From the NCBI GenBank assembly GCA_023442945.1, contig JAEZWW010000082.1, forward strand, positions 1 through 64,000: a DNA stretch of 64,000 nt. The letters are read 5' to 3'. This DNA comes from Pseudomonadota bacterium. GTDB lineage: Bacteria; Pseudomonadota; Gammaproteobacteria; Burkholderiales; Burkholderiaceae_C. The position numbers were made by a program, and so were the translations under genes. Shown piece by piece: positions 6,923 through 17,819 of the stretch. Position 1 is the first letter of the stretch. Every line of letters starts with the position of its first letter. The notes under the pieces are model-generated. The model was not told the DNA's origin. It did not search any database and saw only the letters and a program-made list of their open reading frames with translations.

Positions 6923-8287
6923 TTATTTTAGCGCGGCTTGCTCGGCCTCGGGCGTCAGCAGCGCTTCCATCTCCTTGCGGATCTGGAAGGCGCGGGTGCT
7001 GGTGTCCATGGCGACGTCGTCCCAGGTCAGGCACTGCCCGGCGGCGACCGGGCGCACCAGGCGCACGTCGTGCGCCAGGCCCAGCGGCAGCCCGCCGATG
7101 GCGACCGAGCGCGCCGCCGGTTGCAGTTTGCCCCACACGGTGTAACCGCCTTCGCCGTCCAGCACCTCGCCCGGTTGCAGGTCGCGCTTGGCGGTGGCGA
7201 CGACGTCGGCGCGCCAGCCGGTGGCCACGCCGGTCGGCTCACCGCGCAGGGTGACGCTGGCCACGCTCATGCCGACTTCCAGGCCGATCAAATGCCAGCG
7301 CTTGTACAGCGTGAAGTAGCGGCCGCTGTCGTCGGTCTGGGCGTTGTATTCCTCGAAGCAGTGGCGGATGTAGTCGGTCTCGCCTTCGACCGTGACCCAC
7401 ACGCCCATGCGGATGTCGTAGTCGATCGGCGTGCCGTCTGGGCGCAGGCTGGAAATCACTTCGACCATGCCTTTGCGCTCCAGCACGCCGCCTTCGCTGC
7501 GCGGGCGCGTCAGGTTGGGAATTTCGTCCACGCTGCCGGGCGGGTAGAGCAGGCCGTCGCTGGGCACCGACAAGCCGGTGGCGTTGGCCACGGCCGTGCT
7601 TTCAATCGACGGTTTGGAGCCGTCCAGAAAGCTGTTGAACATCTTGGGGTTGAGGCCGCCGCGCAGTGCCTGTTCGGGCGTCAGGCCGTAGTACCCCCAC
7701 ACGGTTTCAGGCGTCGATGCGCTGAAGTGCGGCAGCCACTTGTGGCCGCGCCCGGCGGCGACCACCGGAAAGCCGCAGGTGCGTGCCCAGTCGACCAGAT
7801 CGCAGATCAGCGCAGGCTGGTCGCCAAAGGCGAGCGAATAAACCACGCCTGCTTCTTGCGCGCGCCGCGCCAGCAGCGGGCCGCAAAACGCGTCCGCCTC
7901 CACCGTGACGTTGACCACGTGCTTGCCGTGGGCGAAGGCTTGCAGGCAGTGGTCGACCGCGGCGACTGGGTGGCCCGTGCATTCGACGACCACGTCCACC
8001 GCCGGGTGGCGCACCAGCGCTTGCCAGTCGTCGCCGATGTGGGTGTTGCCCAGGCGAACGGCTTCGTCCAGCGACGCGGCCGTGGTGCGCTCGGCCGACC
8101 AGCCCACGCGCTGCAGGTTGGCACGCGCGCCATCGGGCGACAGATCGGCAATTCCGACCAGGTGCACGCCCGGCGTGCGCGGCACCTGGGCCAGGTACAT
8201 CGACCCGAACTTGCCCGCGCCGATCAGCGCGACGCGCACCGGGCGGTTGTCGGCCGCGCGTTGCTGGAGTTGACGGTACAGGCTCAT
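6923..8287 (-). CDS. NAD(P)-dependent oxidoreductase with C-terminal SAF domain
   Basis: This 454-residue protein opens with a Rossmann fold (VALIGAGKFGSMYLAQVPRT, about residues 18-38). A dehydrogenase-like core follows (VVVECTGHPVAAVDHCLQAF). The C-terminal part from about residue 360 resembles a SAF domain (LQPGEVLDGEGGYTVWGKL). Such proteins are annotated as homoserine-dehydrogenase-like or Gfo/Idh-like oxidoreductases; members act on sugar acids or polyols, and the substrate here cannot be read from sequence. The ATG at 8287 starts at MSLYRQL, giving normal family length. The gene ends 10 bases from the tRNA and appears monocistronic. Confidence 0.8.
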   Translation of the reverse strand: MSLYRQLQQRAADNRPVRVALIGAGKFGSMYLAQVPRTPGVHLVGIADLSPDGARANLQRVGWSAERTTAASLDEAVRLGNTHIGDDWQALVRHPAVDVVVECTGHPVAAVDHCLQAFAHGKHVVNVTVEADAFCGPLLARRAQEAGVVYSLAFGDQPALICDLVDWARTCGFPVVAAGRGHKWLPHFSASTPETVWGYYGLTPEQALRGGLNPKMFNSFLDGSKPSIESTAVANATGLSVPSDGLLYPPGSVDEIPNLTRPRSEGGVLERKGMVEVISSLRPDGTPIDYDIRMGVWVTVEGETDYIRHCFEEYNAQTDDSGRYFTLYKRWHLIGLEVGMSVASVTLRGEPTGVATGWRADVVATAKRDLQPGEVLDGEGGYTVWGKLQPAARSVAIGGLPLGLAHDVRLVRPVAAGQCLTWDDVAMDTSTRAFQIRKEMEALLTPEAEQAALK

Positions 8288-8413
8288 CGTGGCGTGTCCT
8301 TGGTGAGGCGGTCGACGGCGGCGCGCAGCGTGTGCTGGCTGGGCAGCGCGGGGTGCAGGCACCGGCGCGGTGGGGCGATGGTCATGGGCTTGTCTCCTGG
8401 GCGCTCTGTTTGT

Positions 8414-8455
8414 CATAGCTGCCTGCGCAGCTTCATGGCGCGTCAAAGGCCATTC
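8414..8455 (+). repeat. Dispersed structured repeat, copy 1
   Basis: CATAGCTGCCTGCGCAGC begins a copy of the family with core ATAGCTGCCCGCGCA. The tail is short and ends near GGCC. It lies between two divergent genes. Confidence 0.6.
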
Positions 8456-8525
8456 TAGGCAGGTGTTTTCCCCGGTCCGCCGCACACGCGACAAGGCGGC
8501 GCGTTTTGCGACAATAGCGCGACCC

Positions 8526-9401
8526 ATGGCCCGCCTGACCGCACCCATTCGCCGCGAAGCCCCTGACATCCAGTGGCTGGAACGCATGTACAACAACCGC
8601 ATGCGCGTACCGGACCACCCGGACTACTTTGCGCGCTGGGCGGCCGAATCGGCCCTGGTGCGGCGCAGCCTGCCGTGCGAGCTGGACGTGGCCTACGGCA
8701 CGGCCGCACGCGAACGGTTGGACGCCTTCCCCGCCGCGCGCGCTGGCGCGCCGCTGGTGGTCTTTGTGCACGGCGGCTATTGGAAGGCGCTGGACAAATC
8801 CATGCACAGCTTTGTCGCCGGCGCGCTGCACGCGGCCGGCGCCGCGGTGGTGGTGCCCAACTACACGCTGGCGCCGCAGGCCAGCGTGCCGCAGATCACC
8901 TTGCAAGTCGCCCGTGCTGTCGCCTGGGCCTGGCGCAATGCGCGCGGCCTGCGCGCCGACCGCCGGCGCATTGCCGTCATCGGCCATTCGGCGGGCGGCA
9001 CCATGGCGGCCATGATGCTGGCCTGCGCCTGGCCGCTGGTCGACGCCGACATGCCGGCCGGCGCCGTGCGCCGCGCCATGGGTCTGTCCGGCCTGTACGA
9101 CCTGGCGCCGCTGTACGACACGCCCAGCCTGCAAGAGGTGCTGCGCTTGACGCCGCAGCAAGTGCAGCAGGTGAGCCCCGCGCGCGTGCCCTACAGCGGC
9201 CGTGGGCGCCTGGTCGCCGTGGTCGGCGCTGAAGAAAGCGGTGAATACTTGCGGCAGAACCGCCTGGTCCAGCAAGCCTGGGGGCGCGAGCGCGTGCCCG
9301 TGGCCGCTGCCATCAAGGGGCTGAACCATTTCAGCATCGTCGACGCGCTGGTGCAGCCCGGCCACCGCGTCAACGCGCTGGCGCGCGAGCTGTGCCGCTG
9401 A
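8526..9401 (+). CDS. Alpha/beta hydrolase, kynurenine formamidase-like
   Basis: This 291-residue alpha/beta hydrolase has the oxyanion-hole motif HGGYW at residues 82-86 and the nucleophile elbow GHSAGG with Ser155. A late NHFS motif (LNHFSIVDAL) supplies the likely catalytic His. HGGYW is typical of the AFMID/BNA7 branch, which hydrolyses N-formylkynurenine in tryptophan degradation. No kynureninase or tryptophan dioxygenase gene is nearby, so the substrate is uncertain. The start MARLTAP at 8526 is chosen because the family pattern (YNNRMRVPDHPDYFARW) begins soon after it. Confidence 0.8.
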   Translation: MARLTAPIRREAPDIQWLERMYNNRMRVPDHPDYFARWAAESALVRRSLPCELDVAYGTAARERLDAFPAARAGAPLVVFVHGGYWKALDKSMHSFVAGALHAAGAAVVVPNYTLAPQASVPQITLQVARAVAWAWRNARGLRADRRRIAVIGHSAGGTMAAMMLACAWPLVDADMPAGAVRRAMGLSGLYDLAPLYDTPSLQEVLRLTPQQVQQVSPARVPYSGRGRLVAVVGAEESGEYLRQNRLVQQAWGRERVPVAAAIKGLNHFSIVDALVQPGHRVNALARELCR

Positions 9402-9420
9402 AGACGGGTGCTTTGAAAAG

Positions 9421-9475
9421 CATAGCTGGCCGCGCAGGTGGCTTTAGGGCAAGCGGCCGATTTGATTCAGAAATC
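9421..9475 (+). repeat. Dispersed structured repeat, copy 2
   Basis: ATAGCTGGCCGCGCAGGTGG, then TTAGGGC and GCGGCCGATTTGATTCAG. GGCCGC and GCGGCC can pair as a stem. The copy is intergenic between two plus-strand genes. Confidence 0.8.
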
Positions 9476-9534
9476 GAATTGTTGGAAGGCATGGTTGACA
9501 GCGTGCCGCGCCGCCGCCTGAGCGACGCTGCCGC

Positions 9535-10308
9535 ATGACCGAACTCGTCCCCTGGCTGCTCGACTGGGCTTACCCCGCGGCCGTGATCGCGCTGGGCTAT
9601 GTCGTACTCGGCCTCACTGGTTTCGGCTCGGCCCTGGTGGCGGTGCCGCTCTTGGCCTGGCGCTGGCCGCTGGTGGAGGTCGTGCCGATGGTGCTGCTGA
9701 TCGACGTGCTGGCCTCGCTCTTGATGGGCGGGTTGAACCTGCGCGAAGTGCGCTGGGACGAAGCGCGCCGCCTGCTGCCCGGCATGGTGGTGGGCGCCTT
9801 GCTGGGGCTGTGGCTGGCGCAGCGGGCGACCTCAGCCGTGCCGCTGATCGTGCTCGGCGCTTACGTGATGTGGGTGGGGGGGCAGGCGTTTCGCGCGCGG
9901 CCCGCGGCGGCGAGTGACCGGGTGCCGGCCTCGCCCGCGTGGCTGGGCGCGCTGTACGGCGGCGGCGTGGGGCTGGTCGAAATCCTGTTTGGCACGGCTG
10001 GCCCGCTGGTGCTGGCCTGGTTGGCGCGCCAACGGGTGGAGGCGCGTGGCATGCGCGCGTCCACGCCGGCCATCATCATGGTGGCGGCGCTGGGCGCGAT
10101 CGCGCTGATGGCGGTGGACGGGCGCCTGGCCAGCGGCGCCATCTGGCAGCGCCTGCTGGTGCTGCTGCCGGTGGCCGTGGTGTCGGTGCTGGCCGGCCAT
10201 GCGCTGGCGCACCGCGTGCCGACAGAGGCCCTGCGCCGCAGCATCTGCGGCCTGCTGATCGTGAGCGGCGCGATGCTGATCCTGAACGCGCTGCGCCGCA
10301 TGGGTTGA
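9535..10308 (+). CDS. Sulfite exporter TauE/SafE (TSUP) family permease
   Basis: This 257-residue integral membrane protein has the TSUP pattern of two half-repeats. The first contains LTGFGSALVAVPLL and the second VGLVEILFGTAGPLVLAWLA, with about eight hydrophobic segments in total. TSUP proteins export or import sulfite, sulfonates or organic anions across the inner membrane; the substrate is not predictable. The ATG at 9535 gives normal length. The gene is flanked on both sides by copies of the dispersed repeat and appears to be a single transcription unit. Confidence 0.85.
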   Translation: MTELVPWLLDWAYPAAVIALGYVVLGLTGFGSALVAVPLLAWRWPLVEVVPMVLLIDVLASLLMGGLNLREVRWDEARRLLPGMVVGALLGLWLAQRATSAVPLIVLGAYVMWVGGQAFRARPAAASDRVPASPAWLGALYGGGVGLVEILFGTAGPLVLAWLARQRVEARGMRASTPAIIMVAALGAIALMAVDGRLASGAIWQRLLVLLPVAVVSVLAGHALAHRVPTEALRRSICGLLIVSGAMLILNALRRMG

Positions 10309-10370
10309 ACGCGGGCAGGGCGCCGGCACGCCGCTGTGTCGCACGGCTTTCAGGCTGGATTGCTGCGAAT

Positions 10371-10426
10371 TTGCTAGCTGCCCGCGCAATCTGTTGTGGG
10401 GCGGGCGGCCGATTTCATTCAAAAAA
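10371..10426 (+). repeat. Dispersed structured repeat, copy 3
   Basis: GCTAGCTGCCCGCGCAATC, then GTGGGGCGGGCGGCCGATTT and TTCAAAAAA. GCTGCCCGC and GCGGGCGGC form a stem with one wobble. It lies between two convergent genes, and its A-tail doubles as the U-tract of the guaC terminator. Confidence 0.85.
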
Positions 10427-10446
10427 CCGGCCGAGCGGATCGGCCG
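10421..10446 (-). terminator. Terminator of guaC
   Basis: On the minus strand CGGCCGA-TCCGC-TCGGCCG is followed by G and six T residues. The T-run is the complement of the A-tail of repeat copy 3. Confidence 0.75.
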
Positions 10447-10455
10447 TGCCGTGCC

Positions 10456-11433
10456 TTACATCAGCAGGTGTTCACCCGCGTTGTCGCCGCCCAGGATGAC
10501 GTAGTTGACCTTGCGGATGTCCAGCAGCTTCTTGCCGCCGGCGTAGCTGATGGAGCTTTGCACGTCCTGCTCCATCTCGGTCAGCGTGTCGGCCAGTTTG
10601 CCGCGCACCGGCTCCAGGATGCGCTTGCCTTCAACGTGGCGGTACTCGCCCTTGTTGAAGTCACTGGCCGAGCCGTAGTACTCCTTGAACAGCTCGCCGT
10701 TCACTTCCACGGTGTTGCCCGGCGATTCTTCGTGGCCGGCAAACAGCGAGCCGATCATGACCATGGTCGCGCCAAAGCGGATGCTCTTGGCGATGTCACC
10801 GTGGCTGCGGATGCCGCCGTCGGCAATGATCGGTTTGGTGGCCACGCGCGCGCACCACTTCAGCGCCGACAGCTGCCAGCCACCGGTGCCAAAGCCGGTC
10901 TTCAGCTTGGTGATGCACACCTTGCCCGGGCCCACGCCGACCTTGGTCGCGTCGGCGCCCCAGTTTTCCAGGTCGATCACGGCTTCGGGCGTGGCCACGT
11001 TGCCGGCGATGATGAAGGCGTCGGGCAGCTTCTTGCGGATGTGCCAGATCATGTCGCGCACCGTGTCGGCATGGCCGTGCGCGATGTCGATGGTGATGTA
11101 TTCGGGCGTCAGGCCCAGCTCGGCCAGGGTGTCGACGGTGGCGTAGTCGGGCGCCTTCACGCCCAGCGAGATCGAGGCGAACAGCCCGCGCCCCTGCATG
11201 TCGCGCACGAAGGCCACGTTGTCGATGTCAAAGCGGTGCATGACATAGAAGTAGCCGTTGGCCGCCAGCTGCTGGCAGACCTTTTCGTCCACCACCGTCT
11301 TCATGTTGGACGGCACGACCGGCAGTTTGAAGTGGCGCCCGCCAAAGTCGACGCCAGCATCGCATTCGCTGCGGCTTTCCACGCGGCACTTGCGCGGCAG
11401 CAGCAGCACCTGGTCGTAGTCGAAGATTTCCAT
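10456..11433 (-). CDS. guaC: GMP reductase
   Basis: GMP reductase converts GMP to IMP with NADPH and release of ammonia, linking guanine and adenine nucleotide pools. The 325-residue protein is a TIM barrel of the IMPDH/GMPR family. The catalytic loop GPGKVCITK holds Cys173, and the phosphate-binding segments IIADGGIRSHGDIAKSIRFG and MVMIGSLFAGHEE are present. There is no CBS domain, which separates it from IMP dehydrogenase. Its length and the motif ITIDIAHGHADTVRDMI fit the GuaC2-type subgroup first described in Gram-positive bacteria. The ATG at 11433 gives the standard MEIFDYDQVLL start. Confidence 0.93.
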   Translation of the reverse strand: MEIFDYDQVLLLPRKCRVESRSECDAGVDFGGRHFKLPVVPSNMKTVVDEKVCQQLAANGYFYVMHRFDIDNVAFVRDMQGRGLFASISLGVKAPDYATVDTLAELGLTPEYITIDIAHGHADTVRDMIWHIRKKLPDAFIIAGNVATPEAVIDLENWGADATKVGVGPGKVCITKLKTGFGTGGWQLSALKWCARVATKPIIADGGIRSHGDIAKSIRFGATMVMIGSLFAGHEESPGNTVEVNGELFKEYYGSASDFNKGEYRHVEGKRILEPVRGKLADTLTEMEQDVQSSISYAGGKKLLDIRKVNYVILGGDNAGEHLLM

Positions 11434-11522
11434 GAGTTTCCAAGCTCCATCGAAGGTTGATCAACGTTGGGCGCTTGGCTTGGCCGGTTCTCGTGGCGTG
11501 GACACGGGAATGTGACGCGCAC

Positions 11523-11553
11523 AAAAAACCGGGCCAAGAAAACTTGGGCCCGG
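11523..11553 (-). terminator. Terminator downstream of the TetR gene
   Basis: On the minus strand an uninterrupted stem of CCGGGCCCAAG against CTTGGCCCGG, with a short TTTT loop, is followed by TTTTTTG. It lies between the end of the TetR gene (11591) and guaC. Confidence 0.85.
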
Positions 11554-11590
11554 TGATTGATTGTACGGCCTTGCGTCGCGGCCTGCAGGC

Positions 11591-12271
11591 TCAGGGCTTG
11601 CCCGGGCGACCGTCCGAGGCAGTAGCGGAGAACGTGGGGTGCCCGCCCGCCACGATGCGGGCACGTGTCCCGTCGATGAGCGTGGTCAGAAAGCCGTACG
11701 CGTGGGCGTCCAGCGCAGCGCGGGTCATCTTGGGGCCGAAAAAGCCGTTGACGTACAGGGAGGCGACACCGTGGACCATCGAATGCGCTTGGCGCGACAA
11801 CCAGCCGACTTCGGCCTCGTCGAAACCGACCACCGCGCGGCAATCGCTGACGGCTTGGTACAGCACGGCCATCGCTTTGCCGCCGGCTTCGATCAGGTTG
11901 GGGTGTGCGGCCAAGTGGATCTCAGGGCTGTACATCAGCCGGTACACATGGGGGCGGCTGGCGGCGAAGTCGATGTAGGCCATGCCGCAGGCTTTGAGCG
12001 CGTCGATCGGGTCGGTGCACGCCGCCCGCGCCGCGTCTTCACGCGCGGTGAGGTCGGTGAACGCTTCGGCCAGCGCGGCCGCCAGCAGCGCTTCGCGGCT
12101 CTTGAAATGGCGGTAGGGCGCGGCATTGCTCACGCCGGCGCGCTCGGCCGTGGCGCGCAGGTTCAACTGCGGGCCGCTGCCCGATTCGATCTGTTCCAGC
12201 GCCGCCGCCACCAGCGCGCGCCGCAGATCGCCGTGGTGGTACGGCGCCTTGGGGACGATGGGTGTGTTCAA
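11591..12271 (-). CDS. TetR/AcrR-family transcriptional regulator (WHG domain)
   Basis: This 226-residue regulator has an N-terminal helix-turn-helix (LNLRATAERAGVSNAAPYRH, about residues 36-56). The C-terminal ligand domain resembles the TetR_C WHG type (HPNLIEAGGKAMAVLYQAV...). It is probably a local or autogenous repressor. No divergent partner gene lies within 390 bases upstream. A TCAAGTT-N9-AACTTGA dyad at 12337-12359 could be its operator. The next gene downstream, guaC, is separated by a strong terminator, so the two are independently transcribed. The effector is unknown. Confidence 0.85.
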   Translation of the reverse strand: MNTPIVPKAPYHHGDLRRALVAAALEQIESGSGPQLNLRATAERAGVSNAAPYRHFKSREALLAAALAEAFTDLTAREDAARAACTDPIDALKACGMAYIDFAASRPHVYRLMYSPEIHLAAHPNLIEAGGKAMAVLYQAVSDCRAVVGFDEAEVGWLSRQAHSMVHGVASLYVNGFFGPKMTRAALDAHAYGFLTTLIDGTRARIVAGGHPTFSATASDGRPGKP

Positions 12272-12667
12272 AACGCATCAGCCGGCGTAGCCAGGGCCTT
12301 TTTCATGTTGACGCTATTTACATAAATGCTTACGCTTCAAGTTGTCAGTGTTAACTTGACTCCAAGAAGTCTGCTGTCTCAGGGGGATACGTCGCGCAGC
12401 CCCTGACTGGGTACCCCATCGTACCCAGTTGGGGTGCTGGACGCGAAACGGCAGACATAGTCGAGCCCCGCGAGGGGCACTTCCGCAAGAACGGCTTTCG
12501 CCCATGTTGCATGCAGTTGCGGTTCATACGGTCAACGTTGCTGACAAATGCTGCAAATTCAGGTTGCGACAGCCAATGGCTGTCAGCGCATTGACTTGCC
12601 GCATACCACGCGCGTACGCTTCGGTTGCCCTCACACCGATCGCGGGGTTGCTACCCCCGCGCCGCAT
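12272..12667. other. Non-coding stretch with two short dyads
   Basis: No convincing gene in 396 bases. It holds an inverted repeat TCAAGTT/AACTTGA at 12337-12343 and 12353-12359, and ACTGGGTA/TACCCAGT at 12406-12413 and 12422-12429. The first sits about 65 bases upstream of the TetR start and may be an operator. Nothing recognisable lies in 12430-12667. Confidence 0.45.
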
Positions 12668-13429
12668 TCAGCGCGAACTGCCGCAGCGCGCCTGCGCCAG
12701 CACGACCAGCCTCCCTTGTGCATCGGTCACCCAGCCGACGACGCCCAGCCGTTCCGGCTGCGTGCCTTCCGGCAGGTTCATCGGCCGCCACAGCTGGTAG
12801 GGCCAGTCGGCTGAGGGTTGTGGTTCGATTGGCTCGGTCAGCAGGTTGCGCACCAACTGGCGCGGCACGGGTGAGCCTTCCGTGCCCGCGGGCAACCATT
12901 CGACCAGCGCCAACCAGCCAGTAAAAGGGCCTTGCGCGTCCCGCTGGGCGTTGAAACGGAGGGACGCGCCGACGTAGCCGCCCAACGCCAGACCGTGTTG
13001 CACGCGCAGTCGGTGCTGGCCGACGGGCTCGCTTTCGCTCTTGCTTTGCGACTGCGTGAATGCCCCACCTTCGGGGATGGGCAAAGGCGAGGCATCCAGC
13101 CGCTGCCGGGCTTCGCGGCGCGCGACGGCGGCCATGGGGGCGTCGTCGCCGCTGTCTGCCGGGACGACCCAGTCCAGCACGACCGCACCCCGTGGTGCCG
13201 GCGCCAGGGGTTGGCCGGTCCAGCAATCGGGGCAATCGGCGCTCATGAAGCGCTCCACCAGCCAGCGCGGGGCGCGCTGACCATCGCTGCTGCAGGAAGC
13301 GGGCGGCTCGGCCTGCGACGCGCCATGCGCCATCAGCGCGAGCAGGGCGGTGGCCACGTGCAACGCCCGCAGCGGGTGGCACCAGCGGTACGTGCGTGCG
13401 TGCGCAGGGGCGTGTGATGGGCTGGGCAT
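12668..13429 (-). CDS. Exported protein with a CPDC motif
   Basis: The protein is about 253 residues with a signal peptide-like N-terminus (LHVATALLALMAHGASQA, cleavage after the last Ala). A thioredoxin-like dithiol segment follows (VERFMSADCPDCWTGQPL) in the mature N-terminal part. This resembles DUF1223-type secreted proteins, which have a similar early CxxC and unknown function. The remainder is beta-rich with no motif I recognise. ATG 13429 is chosen over a GTG six codons earlier because it is the first ATG and still leaves a full signal peptide. It is divergent from uvrD with only about 46 bases between starts. Confidence 0.6.
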   Translation of the reverse strand: MPSPSHAPAHARTYRWCHPLRALHVATALLALMAHGASQAEPPASCSSDGQRAPRWLVERFMSADCPDCWTGQPLAPAPRGAVVLDWVVPADSGDDAPMAAVARREARQRLDASPLPIPEGGAFTQSQSKSESEPVGQHRLRVQHGLALGGYVGASLRFNAQRDAQGPFTGWLALVEWLPAGTEGSPVPRQLVRNLLTEPIEPQPSADWPYQLWRPMNLPEGTQPERLGVVGWVTDAQGRLVVLAQARCGSSR

Positions 13430-13475
13430 ATCGGGTGGGAAAGGCACGTTGGCGGCGGCTTTCTACAATCGGGCC

Positions 13476-15875
<2,400 letters not shown>

Positions 15876-15880
15876 CGAAT

Positions 15881-15947
15881 CGCTATAAAAAGAGAAGCTG
15901 GCCGCGCAGATGGTTGTAGGGCTGCGGGTCGATTTGGCTTGAAAAAA
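15881..15947 (+). repeat. Dispersed structured repeat, copy 4 (long-head form)
   Basis: The copy starts GCTATAAAAAGAGAAGCTGG, then CCGCGCAGATGG, TGTAGGGC, GCGGGTCGATTT and a run of six A. It lies between the convergent genes uvrD and the BPSS1780 gene, and its A-run gives that gene's terminator U-tract. Confidence 0.85.
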
Positions 15948-15981
15948 CCGCTGGCCACCCATCGGGGCCCAGCGGCCAGCG
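15942..15981 (-). terminator. Terminator of the BPSS1780-family gene
   Basis: On the minus strand CGCTGGCC pairs with GGCCAGCG around a GC-rich loop, followed by G and six T residues. The T-run is the complement of the A-tail of repeat copy 4. Confidence 0.7.
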
Positions 15982-15992
15982 CTGTACGGCGA

Positions 15993-16814
15993 TCAGGCTT
16001 CGGCGCTGCCTTCTGCCGGCATGTCGCTCACGTCGAAGGTGTCGCGGAACGTGGCCCACAGGGCGGCCAGCATGATGGTCGAGATCGCCAGGCTCACCGG
16101 CACCATGGCGCCCAGGGCGATGTTCGGGTTGCCCAGCATGCCCGACACCATCATCAGCACCAGCAGGGCCAGCATGCCGATCATGAGCAAGCCCATGAAG
16201 AAGACGATATAGGCGCCGGCATTGCGCAGCACCCCCACGGCGCTGAAGAACAGGCTTTTGGCGATCGGCACCTGGTACCAATGCACCAGCGCCGGGGCGT
16301 GCCAGAACAGGATCGACACGGGTAGGAACAGCACCAGCGTCAGCATCGTCATGCGCATGTTGGCGCGCATGGCTTCCTGGACGGCCGGGTCCTTCAGGAT
16401 CTCCGGGGTGAGCTGACCGCCCTTGGCCGCCAGCAGTTCGGCCATCTTCCCCTGATCGCCCACCATGGACGCGATGCCCACGATCAACAGCCCGGCGGCC
16501 GCGTACAGCACGCCCAGCACAAGCATCGACCGCGTGTTGGCGGGCGACACGCGAAACGCCGTCAGCAGCAGCCGGGGCATCGGGAAGCGCCCCGCTTCCA
16601 CGGTGCGCGACGCGGCCATCATGCCGACCGTGAAGGCGGGCACCAACATCAGCGACACGAATTCGCCCGCCAGCGGCACGTAGCCCGCCAACTGGCTGAA
16701 GGCCATGAAGACGAAGAACAGACCGGCAAAGGCCAGCGGCTGCTTGAAGAACAGGCGCAGGCCTTCACGCACCCACTGCGTGCCGGTGCGGGCCGGGACG
16801 ACGTGCAGCTTCAT
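15993..16814 (-). CDS. BPSS1780-family integral membrane protein
   Basis: This 273-residue protein has six or more hydrophobic segments. The N-terminal signature KLHVVPARTGTQWVREGLRLF is that of the BPSS1780 family, which is found mainly in betaproteobacteria and has no known function. Its start overlaps the thrB stop by ATGA (16811-16814), so the two are translationally coupled. The conserved pairing with thrB is typical of related genomes but does not reveal a role. Confidence 0.85.
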   Translation of the reverse strand: MKLHVVPARTGTQWVREGLRLFFKQPLAFAGLFFVFMAFSQLAGYVPLAGEFVSLMLVPAFTVGMMAASRTVEAGRFPMPRLLLTAFRVSPANTRSMLVLGVLYAAAGLLIVGIASMVGDQGKMAELLAAKGGQLTPEILKDPAVQEAMRANMRMTMLTLVLFLPVSILFWHAPALVHWYQVPIAKSLFFSAVGVLRNAGAYIVFFMGLLMIGMLALLVLMMVSGMLGNPNIALGAMVPVSLAISTIMLAALWATFRDTFDVSDMPAEGSAEA

Positions 16815-17797
16815 GGCAGCAGCGGGTTGGCCACGCGCGCGCGCAGCACGCGCTCGAAATGCGTGGGGTCGTGCGGTTTAAGCATGCTGGCTTCGCGTGG
16901 CAGGTGGTAGTCCCACAGGCGCGAGATCCAGAAGCGCAACGCGCCGGCGCGCAGCATGGCGGGCAGCAGGCGGCGCTCAGCGTCCGTCAGCGGGCGCACC
17001 GCGGTGTAGGCGGCCAGCATGGCTTGCGTGCGCGCGGCGTCGGCCTGGCCCGTGGGCAAGTCAATAGCCCAGTCGTTCAGCGTGACCGCCAGGTCGAACA
17101 GCCAGGCGTCGACCCCGGCGAAGTAGAAGTCGAAAAAGCCGGACAGCACGGGCTGCTCGGGCGTGCCTTCGAACATCACGTTGTCGCGGAACAGGTCGGC
17201 GTGGATCGGACCGCGCGGCAGGGCGGCGTAGGCCGACCCGGCGGCGATGTGGTTCTGGTAAGCGAGTTCGGTGCGGATCAGCGCGGCTTGCGCAGCGTCC
17301 AGGTGCGGCAACACCACCGGCACCGTCTCATTCCACCAGGGCAGGCCACGCAGGTTGGGCTGGCGCAAGGGGTAGTCGCGCCCCGCTAGGTGGGCGCGTG
17401 CCAGCATGTCGCCGACGGCGGCGCAGTGCGCCACCCGGGGCTGTAATTCGCTCTTACCGCGCAGGCGGTTGACGACGGCAGCGGGCTTGCCGCACACCGT
17501 GTGCAGGATGTCGTCTTCTTCGGGCCCGATAGGCACGCCCCGGGCCTTGGCCTGAGGCTCGGGCACCGGCACGCCGTGCTGCGCCAGGTGCTTCATCAGG
17601 TGCAGGTAGAAGGGCAATTGCGCATGGTGCAGGCGCTCGAACAGCGTCAGCACCCATTCGCCCTGGTCGGTGGTGGCGAAGTAGTTGGTGTTTTCGATGC
17701 CGCCTTCAATGCCGCGCAGCGCGGTCAATTCACCCAGGCCCAGGGCGCGCATCAGCGCGCCGGCCTCCTGGTCGGAAACTTCGGTGTAAACCGCCAT
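16811..17797 (-). CDS. thrB: Homoserine kinase (aminoglycoside phosphotransferase-type)
   Basis: Homoserine kinase phosphorylates L-homoserine to O-phosphohomoserine in threonine biosynthesis. This 328-residue protein is the ThrB type of pseudomonads and betaproteobacteria, with an APH/choline-kinase fold. It contains MAVYTEVSDQEAGALMRALG at the N-terminus, the catalytic loop PIHADLFRDNVMF and the metal-binding FFDFYFAGVDAWLFDLAVTL. A GHMP-kinase motif is absent, as expected for this class. It is translationally coupled to the downstream BPSS1780-family gene and lies 22 bases downstream of the DUF2782 gene, so the three probably form one operon. Confidence 0.9.
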   Translation of the reverse strand: MAVYTEVSDQEAGALMRALGLGELTALRGIEGGIENTNYFATTDQGEWVLTLFERLHHAQLPFYLHLMKHLAQHGVPVPEPQAKARGVPIGPEEDDILHTVCGKPAAVVNRLRGKSELQPRVAHCAAVGDMLARAHLAGRDYPLRQPNLRGLPWWNETVPVVLPHLDAAQAALIRTELAYQNHIAAGSAYAALPRGPIHADLFRDNVMFEGTPEQPVLSGFFDFYFAGVDAWLFDLAVTLNDWAIDLPTGQADAARTQAMLAAYTAVRPLTDAERRLLPAMLRAGALRFWISRLWDYHLPREASMLKPHDPTHFERVLRARVANPLLP

Positions 17798-17819
17798 GTC
17801 GTCGGTCGGTCAGCGCAGC

